Source of the DNA: Pezizomycotina sp. ARF18
Lineage: Eukaryota > Ascomycota
Length of the DNA stretch: 47,306 nucleotides
Reading direction: 5' to 3'
NCBI GenBank assembly: GCA_002224055.1
Contig: AZLU01000284.1
Location: forward strand, 1 to 47,306
In this document: positions 21,030 to 33,637 of the stretch, in pieces
Numbering within the stretch: the first letter of the stretch is position 1
How the letters are laid out: each line of letters starts with the position of its first letter
Translations under genes and position numbers: made by a program
The notes under the pieces: model-generated
Database searches by the model: none
Told to the model about the DNA's origin: nothing
The model's input: only the letters and a program-made list of their open reading frames with translations

Positions 21030-22466
21030 TGAAGCCTTGCAGTTTATCTAGGAGTCTCCTTAGCGTCCTTCTTGCTACTAGTATACCATCTTTACAAATC
21101 ACTCATGTCTCCGCGATGCCACTTACTGATGCTATCTCTAATTCTCAGGGCAATGGGAATGTGGGTACAGTGAGCACTATGGCCGATTTCGATGTGCCAA
21201 AGGTTTAGGACCGAGAAACATCTTACATCGCAGGACCAAGGGCGGTGGAAAGCGCAAAGCCGCAACGGCGGCCACGTCGGATACAGAGCAAAGCCAGCAG
21301 CCTAAGAAGACCAAGGGCAACGATTGCGACGACGAAGGAAGCGATGCAGATGACGAAAGCAACGAGAAAGCGCACTCTCCGAACGCTGCAAAAACCAAGG
21401 GCGGTCAAAAAGGCAAAGGCAAAGCAGCAACGACGGCCACTTCCGATGAGACACAAAGCGAGAAGGACAAGAATACTAAAGGCGGCACTGATAAAAATGC
21501 TGACGATAACGACGCCGACGATGAAAGCGACAAAGGTAGCGCAAAAATCGAGAAAACCAATCCCAAATTTGAGCTAATTTGCGACCCGGATCCCAAAACC
21601 AGAAGAAAGCGGCACTTTGTGGCAGTGTGGATGCCAAAAGCGTTCGCGCTATGAAGTCAGGATCAGCGGGATGGTGAATGCCAGTTTGGGCCTGACTGGA
21701 AGGTGCGGGACATGAGCTAATACAGTTCTACACATACATGAAGTGGGTGAAACCTGGTAAAGGCGAAGTAAGAGAAAGCCGTCGCCTTTTACCAGCTGGA
21801 AACAGTTCTGCCTTTACCCTGAAGGTGGAATTGTAGTTGCGAATGGAAAGAAGTGTTCAGGCAACGGGCGGCTGAACATACTGCACCACAACCTGCTCAA
21901 GTTGCCGCCCAAGCCGCATCACTGTCGGCTCAAGTTGCCGCCCAAGCCAAGCTCCAGTTTGCCCGTCCCCTCCATCCTCTCCTTCCAAAGCTAGCAGCAC
22001 CCCAAGCACCCAATCTTCCTCCCCCGAACAGCAGCCGAGTCATCGTCAAACCACGCATAACGACCAACAGCCGCCCAGGGAATCCTCAACATGGCTTCCC
22101 AGCACATTCTATGCAACCTACCAGCAATCAGAACGCCGGTACACAGGTTCAGCAGCTCTAGCACCTCAAAAGATAAACAGCGCTATCATATATCCTTGCG
22201 GGCCCAGAGGGCCGCATTCAAGCAGCAATCACCCTTTGGATTACATCGGGGCCAGCAGTCAAGCTCCTGGATCGCATCCGGGTGCGTCTCCTGGCAACAA
22301 CAATCACGGAGGAGCAGGCAGTACTCTACGGCACCTGATCACCCCCAGTACGCCAGCGGAACGGTGCCTCTTGCTCCAGCACATGGCTCTACAGACGGTT
22401 AATCGATTTGAGCTTCTGATAGCCGCTGCGAACGAGGTTGAACGAGGTTCTTCAGGGCATCATTAA
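21030..22466 (+). CDS. Putative secreted repeat-rich protein (second effector-like gene)
   Basis: The start MKPCSLSRSLLSVLLATSIP followed by SLQITHVSAMP fits a signal peptide with cleavage near VSA. After a frame change near 21210 comes a charged tandem duplication: KGGGKRKAATAATSDTEQSQ with DDEGSDADDESNEK, then KGGQKGKGKAATTATSDETQ with ADDNDADDESDKG. A short cysteine zone follows (FELICDPDPK, GTLWQCGCQKRSRYEV, then CSCEWKEVFRQR near 21830-21860). Next is an AQVAAQA duplication encoded by an exact 21-bp direct repeat at 21895-21915 and 21928-21948, then a Pro/Ser/Gln/Asn-rich tail ending at 22464-22466. The layout (signal peptide, charged repeats, CxC cysteines, low-complexity tail) parallels the gene at 16307-17530. 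Several frame breaks are present. The function is unknown; extracellular location is inferred. Confidence 0.5.
21240..21545 (+). repeat. Two-unit charged coding repeat
   Basis: Two imperfect copies of a roughly 150-bp module encode Lys/Gly-rich, Thr/Ala-rich and Asp/Glu-rich blocks in the same order (GGGCGGTGGAAAG at the first, GGGCGGTCAAAAAGG at the second). Copy length differs by a few codons. Confidence 0.65.
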
Positions 22467-25400
22467 ATCGAGAGCGACTAGCGACGACGGGTTGTTTAAT
22501 ATCGACAGGACAGGGTTTCGAGCAAGCAGGTGCACCCAGCAGCCGCATTACTATGTATTTTGATCGTCAGGAGTTGTCCTTTAAATCCTTTGCTTTAAGC
22601 CCGTTCCTCCATTGTTTATCATGTATATTCCTACTCTGTAGTTAAAGTTATCAAGCAAATCATTCCCTTTTCGTTATATATATATATATACTTATTTAGT
22701 GCTCGTTTCACCTCGCAAGACAAACATCTAGCTGGTAAATTTTTTTTTAACGAGGACCATTACGCGCACAACCCGTGATTAATGAAACTCTAGTAGGTCA
22801 CATTACTTAAGTGCTTAACTTGAAGAATCGAACGAAGAATACACGATTTCGTACTGGAATTATACGGATGGCTTCATTGATCAAGTGCACTTGAGATTTA
22901 TAGTATAAGCATTCGGAGGTTCTGGTTACGAGACTGTAGAAGCTGGTGGAAGCCGAAATTTGCACCTTCAAAACTACACTTAATTAACAACAAAAAAATT
23001 TTTTTTATATTTTCACCTGTAATGTCCCGAGTAAATTAACAGTAGAATTCCCGCGCAGAATAACACAACAAATGTACAAAAAGAGGTTGTATGCGGCCGC
23101 GATTTATCAATTACTAGTAATTCCTAACTGTCTTAAGCTGCGGTTACCAATTCAATAGCTACTCGATCCTACTGTCACGATATGACTAGCGTATGCGTGA
23201 AATTAGAATCACAGCAGCTACCGAGGCTATGCATTGATTTATATGGCGTACGTAATTGGCAGAAGTACCTTTCTTCGTTACAAGATATGAGTCTAGTGAA
23301 TGCCATCATATAACATTTATTAAAATTCGCAACTTCTTCAGGAATGTGCGAGGCAAGACACCTCTTTTCTGCCTGCGTCTTGTTATCGTTATAACTGGCC
23401 TAAGCACCCGTCCACGAAACGATCGATAATTATAAAACATCAAGAGGCTTAAGGATACACGTCTCTCACAAGGGGGTTATCAGATGCATGCATTTTTTTG
23501 GAATTAATCTCGAGGAACAGAATATCTAAATCTCAATGGATTAAAACGTGGCAGCCCGGCAGATACTACGAATTTCACAATATGCAGATACCTTTTACCC
23601 GCAATCATCTCACAGCTTTCCGTCATTAGGTGGTTATACAGAACATCGCCGCGAATGGTACGACCGCGAGAGACGCTTAACTTAGGCAATAATGCCATAT
23701 GCCTGGCGCGAAACTTAAGGCCCATGATAGATTCTGCTAACTGAGCGGCTTCAAAAACTGCAGGCAACCTTATAATCTGTAGATAGTTCGACAGAGCTTT
23801 CATAAGTAGTTACGGAAGTAATCACGTAAATATCGAGTAGCCCGGTGAAAACTCTAGAACTTCTAACTTCATAATCGTAATACTGGAATCGCGGCTATTA
23901 AATTCGTCGATTCGCGCCGAGAGCACGAAACAACAGCTCGATTGTTTCCGTGCCTCATCCGCTATCCGCTTTGCAAGTATCTTACAAGCGTACAAATCCG
24001 TCAACTCGTACTGTTGTTGCGGAAAGCGCCACGTCGTACAGTGGTTTTTTCAAGATTTTAAACCTGTATTTGCTGCCAGCGAGGAATCGAAGATTACGAT
24101 ATCCGTAGAACGCGTCCCTTACCGGTAGAACCCATATCCGTGCTTAAGCAACACCTCACTGAGTACTTAATAGGAGTGTAATTGGGCAGCTAGAAGTTTC
24201 AACCCATTACATCGAAGGCGCGGTTCATACACTAGTCAACAGCAGCCTGGGAAAACTGGTTAAGAATCGAGGTTACGCGTACTTAGGTATAATACACGGC
24301 ACGAAGGAGAACCCACTGACATCGTTGCGGTCATATTTACTTCATCAGAGCGCCTAGTCGCTATTATCAAGTAAAATTTAAAATCAAAACTTTCTCCGGT
24401 ACGCCGTCCACAGATACTGAAGAATCCTTCATTCGTCCCAAGGTAAGAGATTGTGAAAGAGAAACTTAAAGACATTAAAATGCATTTCCCGGAGTAGAGC
24501 GAATAGAGTGAAAAAAAAAAAAAAAAAACTTTCCGTCAAAAAATGATGACAGAAGCGGGAAGCATAAATTAGAAACTCTAACCTCTCTCCAAGGGAGAAG
24601 AACAAGTTCGTGATAAAAGAGAAAAATTAACAGCAGCACTTATACTCTACCAGCCTATGTTAAATCGATTGATATATAGCTCCGAAGGAACTTGCAACTC
24701 CTAATGTTACCTCCAATAATAGTCGTCGCTCATCTAGAAGTCATAAAGTCGACGAACGTCCGTTTCCTACGCGTCTGTATACCTGAAGTGGATTAAGTGG
24801 GGTTTTATTTCTAAATGGCCTGTACAGATCAAGGCTCGTACGCAACGTTGTGATATTTAGACCTTCGGGTGGTCCTCGACAACAGTGAAGCAGAAAAATA
24901 CCGTAGAAAAAAAAATTTTAACCTCGTTTCGACCAGACTTGAAACAATAAAGTCAATGTATTTACGTATCCCAGTAGGGGCGTACCACGACGGATATTTT
25001 CCTACCGCTTCTCCACCATCATATAGTTATCATCGCCGCCACAGTAGTTATAAAGTATTAGGAGACTATCGGAAATCACAGGATACAGTCAGTACTCGAA
25101 AGGGCAAACTAGCCGTGGGAAAGACTTGTAGTGTAGAATGGTTATACGTTTTGTTCACGTGAAGATTTCAACCTCCACATCCGATAGCGAAGTGATCGAA
25201 AGCAAACGAATACGCAAGACAAAGCAGAATTAGCGAGATCCCACGTCGACACTTCAAGGCAAAAAGTGTGTGATAAAACAGTATAAACAGTATCAAGTAG
25301 AAAAGCAAGCCTACAGTAGTAATGCTTGATATGCCTGACTGATATTTGAAAGCGCAGGGTCCGTGACATATCAGAAAGGAAAAAAAAAGGCTAATATGAA

Positions 25401-27399
25401 ATTCAGACCTAGTTGAAAAGAGACTGACGGGATAAATTGGAAGAAGCCAAAACTGTTGGGTGGAATTGGATTCATATTATCAAGCTCTAGCAGAGTCGAG
25501 CTAGTAAATAAGACGGGGAGGAAATCCCCACAACTGGGTTAATGAGATACTTATCTTTCGTTGTCGTATAACGTTTATAGGAGTTAAAACTGCTAACGAT
25601 GTGGACGACGAAGGCTATTGGTAAATCTTCTCCCAACAACACGATAAGGCAATGGGTAATCCACGCGATGGATCGCATTGTATTTAGCGTTCATGGTTAA
25701 GGTGATATTCAGCAATGCATCGGCAAAGAGACCACATATATAAAGCGATAGCTTCGTCAAGGATTAGAAGACAGAGCATAGAGTGGTTGTTTTCTGAAGC
25801 AGATTACCTTTCTCTTAAGGAAGACATTCGACGAATGATAATTAAAACGAAGGGCCCCTGTTTAGCAATAAGACGAATACGCCTAAAAAATATATGAGGC
25901 GGTAGTCTCGGTACGTGACGCCGATAAACCATAGAATATAACGTTGTCGGGGGCGAACCGGTTTCGTCCCATTACTGCCCAGTGCATAACACCTATCCGG
26001 AGAAAGATCGCTAGTACATACTCATCAATGCACACGCCGACATCGTTAGGTACGTAAACGGCAAGGGAAAAGAAATTCAGACCATACTCTTCCGTACCGA
26101 CGCAGGCTGTTTGATGACACAATAAAAATACACGATATCTCCGATCCGTACAGGACGGAGCAACCTCCAGGTATTATCAAACTTAACTACAAAGGGAGAT
26201 CTACACCATGGATAGAAAAGCGGCCTTACAATCTCGCAACAGGAGAAACTTGATATTCGCCAATCGGAAACAAGGCGTGTACGATAAGAGGGGCGGTCTT
26301 AGATAGCGTGCTTGGGGGCCAATAAGCCAAATGATGAAGTCTAAAAACCGGTCACCGGCGTATGTCGTCACCAAAAATAACATCGACAAGCAGATAAGGC
26401 GGATAGAAAAATCCTCCCGTCTCCCTCCACCATATTTATTCGACGTGATCGCATTAAGCGTAATAAAACCAAACCTCGTGAGGCTGTTGATGATGCTATC
26501 GAAATAACCACCCGGTCCGTACTCCAATGGTGGTCAAAAAAGAGTTCAAAAACAATAACCCTGAATCATCATATATCCAGACCTGCTCACTCAAAAACCC
26601 AAAACGCCTTCATATCTAGCAATATTTTGAGGTACAGAAAGGAACATAGGAGAACTATTACTACAGTGTCACGCGAGGCGAAGCTATGGGCGTCATAGGC
26701 AGCTAATGTCTTCATATGTCCAACAACCCGCCTCACGGTCACCGTATAGGCAGATTCACGAGCTAAAGGCGAAACGCTTCATATACAACAATACGTAGAA
26801 GAAGGGATCGATTTGGGATAGGTAGGATAATCTCATAGCAGGACGAAAACCTCCATCGCGTAGCGAACTTACCTTTTCTGTCGGAGCTGGCCCGTTAATA
26901 TTTGTCAAAACGTGGTGTACCGATTCTTCTATATTAGAGCACCGCATATCTAGAAATATAATATATTTAGCAAAATGTGGCGAGGATACATAATAGGAAA
27001 TAGTGCCTCGCCGAAAATGAGGACAACATGCCATGGCCTTTTTATTTTTATTTTATTTTTATTTTTTTTTTAGATTGTTAAGCAGCTAGCTTCCCTTTTA
27101 GAAAGGATGCTTCTTGATAAATTACACACCCAAAACGCAGGATTCCGTACCCAGCAAGATGATGATGCTTCGATGATAGAGGAGCGGTAGCATCCCTTGA
27201 ACACCGCGAGTGAAATGAAACGTCCTACGAAGCAGTTTCAGCACCTATAAAGTATTTCGGTCATAGCATTAGAAAGACTCCGCCCGAAGAAATAATACTA
27301 CGCGTCCGGTTAGCTAACGTTAGACTCTTCGAATTACCGGCTGGAAAGCTAAAGCAAAATGGTATACGGTAGTATAATTACACGGAGTCGCCCTGGAGG
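22467..27399. other. Gene desert, left part
   Basis: AT-rich, with no recognisable conserved gene. It holds a (TA)n run at about 22675-22691, an A run near 24511-24528 and many short open frames of normal-looking composition, mostly on the minus strand. Degenerate relatives of the satellite units on its right may be present (for example around 25575), but I cannot trace them continuously. Confidence 0.5.
23504..24180 (-). pseudogene. Coding-like relic inside the desert
   Basis: Successive minus-strand frames give protein-like text: DIVIFDSSLAAN near 24090, YELTDLYACKILAKRIADEA near 24005-23950, VLSARIDEFNSRDSSITIMK, then after a break ALSNYLQIIRLPAVFEAAQL and RARHMALLPKLSVSRGR down to a stop at 23504. 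The composition is that of a soluble mixed alpha/beta protein. I recognise no family. It could be a decayed gene or a transposon remnant, or chance open frames. Confidence 0.25.
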
Positions 27400-30300
27400 G
27401 GATAAAACCGTGAGCGGAAGTTTTACTAATGCCACCCTAAATGATAAGAGTGTGACTGCTATTTCTTGGTAATTTGGTTCCCCGCAGTCCTTAAAGTATA
27501 ACAACAGGATGGATCCGGTCTCCGCAGATATTTGCGTTTCGTTGGAGTAACCCTATATACATCTAGGATTCACAAAGATATCTAGGAGCTCGAAGGAACA
27601 AATCTGCGGATACATGCTAAAGGAAAGATCTTGAGTTTCTTATACTGCACATCGCTTAGAATCGCTATGTTACTCGCTGTGATACATGGGAGACATCGAT
27701 ACTCCATAGTAATCTAAGCAGCCAGCACGAAGATTCGATAAATCCGTAAGCTAAAGCCCACTGAAGCTAACATGGAAACATAGAGTAGGACATTGTTTAC
27801 TTAATTATTTAGATCCTGAAAAGCAAAATTCAGACCACTTACATTTTGCATTATCGTTGGAGTAAGCGCATACTCCACTGCAATTATTCATACGAAGGGA
27901 AAATCTCGGCGCTCAAAGAGAAAGTGGTCGTATGCTCAAGTCATAACACCAAAAGAAGGACTAGGTACTCTTTTATAATTTGCGTTTGGGTTATAGTAGT
28001 TGCGTTACCACGAGAAATCTAGGATATATGGATATAACGTAGTAGGTTTAAAACAAAAGAACGGACGAAGCGGATGAGATATGCACGATAAAATTTGGAG
28101 CAATAGCTTACCTGAAAATTGCGACGTGGATCTCATACCTGGATGAGCGATTGGGTTGACACAAGTGCTTTCCAAGTATACCACCAAAGGAGCATCCGGT
28201 GGCCCATGGAACATTTACGTTTCCTCAAAGTAGCCCCGCGATAGTCTAGGAACCCTCATGTCCAGGAGAAAATTCGAGAATCTCGAAGGGGGTATAGGTA
28301 TATGCTCAACTCATCACAACGAATGAAGGGGAGGCGGTTTTTCCATAACTTGAGTTCAACAGATGGCTGCATTATCTAGAACAAGATCTGGGTGCCGATA
28401 GTGCTATATGACCCGTAGCTAAAAGCGGGAAACCGCTAATCTTACATTGAGAAACGGTAGCCGGTGGGAATTAAGTGAAAGACCCATAGAACGAACGTTG
28501 ATGGGGATCGGTTCGGTTGCTACGAGTCGCACTTCGATGTATAAAAACTTAGGAGGGTCCGGTGGTCGACGATACCTTTACGCTTTGTTAAAGCCGCTCG
28601 CTGCGCGGTACATTGTGAACTCATTTACGAAGAGAAATCTTGGAACTCGAACACATAAAGAGTACTAGGAGCTCGGTACATAGCACCAAAAAACGCAATA
28701 CGACGTACTCCTCTATAACTCGCGTTTTCGCTCCAATAGCTATATCGTGCAATTTAAGAAACATATATACCAAGATTGCCCAAGTACCTATAGCTATAAA
28801 TCGGAGTTATTGACGTATGAAGCGCGCCGATGAGTTCGTGGAATCAATCGACCGTAGATTTATAGAACGAGAACGTCTAACGGGGCCCAACTCAGTCTTT
28901 ACAAGAATCAATCGTGATCAGGGCATAAAACCGGGGGGGGGAAGAATTGGGTTTACTGTTTACCGCTGAATACTTCGCGTTCTCGTTAGAGCAGCTACAC
29001 AATATAACAAAATTTTTGTACAAACAGAGAATCTAATGTTGGAAGAATAGGACCCCCCAAGCGTATAAAAAGAAACGACGAAGTAGCCGATTATACTTTG
29101 CATTTTAATACAACGGCTGCACAATATAAACCAAAAACCTCAGGTCCGGGATACAGCAGAAACATGTGTAAGCCAACTCTACGAGGCAGATCATATTAGA
29201 ATAATTGGCTCACTAGAAAGGACGTCGTAGATGAGACATCTCCGCGCAGAATTAGGCTCCACCAAAATAGACCATCAAATATAAAACTAGAGAAAGGAAC
29301 CAGTGGTTACCGATACTTTAAATTTTCGTCAAGCTACTACATAATAGCATAGAATCTATGTGAAGAAAAAAAAATTTTTTTTTTAAAGATTCGAAAAGTG
29401 AATAATAAGCTGCTCGACATGTAAAAGTAAACGAGGACTGAGTCGCTTGATTGATACTCCCACCAAAGAAACTGGCAATGCATTGGAAAATCGGTTCGAG
29501 AATGCACGATAGTACATATAGCGATGTTTGAAGATGCCGGCATATGGGAACTCTGGTCCTCGTCGGGTCGGCAGTGGAATTCTATAGTATCAGAAGTCTG
29601 TCGCAGATCTATATTGGTTCCATCCACACTGCTCACAGCATAACGCCAAAGACGTCGCCAATGCTCTACACTCTGTTAGAGCTGCGGCATTCATGCAACC
29701 GAACCGAACTATTCCCACAAAGAGAAGCCTAAGAATCGGGATTGATCTGCTTAAATCATAGCACCAAAGAAAGATTCACTAACCGATTTATAATTTAAAT
29801 TGTGCCCAGTTGGAGAAAGCTGCGCTATACATTTATGAAAAAAAAAATATCTGTTTTCCAAGGATATACGACAGAAGCCGAAGATTGCTTCCATATAGCA
29901 GGGGTGAGATCTTATTGGATCAATAAGATCAGAGAGCTTTTTTAGAAGGTTATATATTGTTGGCTTTTATCCGACTACTCGTGGATATAAACCAAAGCAG
30001 TACTGTTGAGCAGATTATAATTTTACGTTTCTTTAGCCAGAGCAGATGGGAAATCCACCATAGAAAGATAGAAAAAGTAGAGATTGGAAGGAAGGACTGA
30101 ACGATTGAGCTATAACGCCAAAAAAAAGGAGGATCTGAGGACCTCACGCTATAGATTTACGTCAAATTGAGAGTAGCTGCGTCGTATAGCAGAAATCTAT
30201 ATAATGTAGAGAGAAAATATACGGATTTTTAAGAAGCGGATATCCTCAGAGTTACGTATAACGCCAAAAGAACCCAAGTACCCGTTCATACCTCGCGTCA

Positions 30301-30690
30301 AGTACGAGACGCTATAAACATATAATAGAAACTCTCAAGATGCCCTATAATATAATGCAATGCTGTAGTTGAATTGAGAGAAACATCATATAGAGCCGTA
30401 GATTATACTTTTGGATCGAGCGTAGTCTCATAGGATGGGATACCTTTAAGCAATTTAAATCTTCTGCAACATGCTACCCAGGCTATAAAACCGGAGAAAT
30501 ATTCCGTAGCTAATAATTTGCTCCTCGTGGGAGTTGCAACCATTACACCAGGATTTCATAATCAAAGGGATAGAGACGCGCATGCATATGGCATAACATC
30601 CGGGGGGGGGGGTAAATCTGAGATTTTGTATATTATTACGTTTCGTCGGAGTGGAAGCCGCTCCATACAGTTCGAAAAGTTGGGATCGGA
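27400..30690 (+). repeat. Diverged satellite array of about 122-bp units
   Basis: Two boxes recur in fixed order on the + strand. Box 1 is close to CATAACACCAAARGAAGG (examples at about 27942, 28679, 29639, 29757, 30112, 30257). Box 2 is close to TATAATTTGCGTTTTCG followed by TTGGAGTAGCTGC (examples at about 27531, 27844, 27978, 28213, 28577, 28722, 28973, 29097, 29318, 29800, 30021, 30154, 30290, 30516, 30636). Distances between successive box 2 copies are mostly 106-145 bp or close to two to four times about 122 bp. Box 1 to box 2 spacing varies by numbers not divisible by three (31, 33, 33, 36, 40 nt), so the unit is not a coding repeat. Roughly 25 units fit, many badly eroded. The array ends about 280 bp from the 3' end of the P5C dehydrogenase gene. 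Confidence 0.65.
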
Positions 30691-30968
30691 AGAATCGATA
30701 AGAGTGATGTAGTTATTAGATGATCGCGCTTCAATTCAATATATATCAACTTCATAAATCATTTTAACTCCCAGTTTCCGTATTTTTTATTTATGTGTTT
30801 ATTTTACTTTTTTGTATTCTTCAGCTACATTCTAGTGAACGAATACATCCTAGAAACACAATCGACAAAGCCCTTCCAAAACTTTTCTGTTTAAAAGAAG
30901 CGTTTTATATCAAAAAGTTATACAATTTCACCTTCTCCTTCCCTCTCCCCTCTCAATCCTCCATCCCT

Positions 30969-32970
<2,002 letters not shown>

Positions 32971-33637
32971 CCTCTCCCCTAATCGTAAGTACGTGAATAA
33001 CTGCGAGGGATTGGAAGCTTTTGAATGTATCTTTTGATGATGGTGATATATGATGATTGATGGAGAGTTTTAAATGGTAGACAACCTTTTTTTCTTTTTT
33101 TTTTTCTTTGATATTTATACGATTGGTGAAAAATTTCTTAATTCCTCGCGGAATTTTATTGCTGGAGGTTAGGGTTGTATTTTCTGCTGCCTTGAAGGCT
33201 TGCAATTTGGCGGTTCGGAGTAGCTCTGGAAACGGAAAGGAATGCTAGTATTTAAGGGTAGCTGTATGAGCTCCTCTCTGCCCGAAAAAAATTTATATAG
33301 ACGTCAGGCAGCTACAGAATGTTTTTTTTTTTTTATAGGGTGGAATTTGGTGGGGTATAAATAAACGGCTTGCGTGCCCCGCTTATTATCGGAACCTTGA
33401 ACAGATCCAGATTCCGCTTTCTAACATTGAACTTGACTAAAAAGGAAAACCAGTAATGAACTAGATGGAAAACAAGCTAAGACAGCCATGATGCATGATG
33501 TTCCTTATGTACGTGTAGCATTATTAGTAAAGGTAGCACGGAAGAAAAAAGAAAACTATAAAATAGTACAGAATGCAAACCACGGCAACTTGCCGAACGC
33601 CCTTTCCCACAATATTCGCCATTTGTTTTATTTTCTA
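32971..33637. other. Spacer between ORC1 and P5C dehydrogenase
   Basis: Upstream region of the P5C dehydrogenase gene and downstream of ORC1 (both minus strand). It includes T-rich runs at about 33086-33107 and 33320-33333 and a GGGTATAAATA sequence near 33352-33363. No coding pattern beyond open-frame shadows. Confidence 0.5.

Noticed and set aside
27400-30690. Satellite read as a CRISPR array
   Set aside because: Units are eroded, spacing is irregular, there are no unique spacers of constant length, and the context is eukaryotic.
27400-30690. Satellite read as a protein-coding repeat on the minus strand
   Set aside because: Box-to-box spacing varies by numbers not divisible by three and stops occur in all frames.
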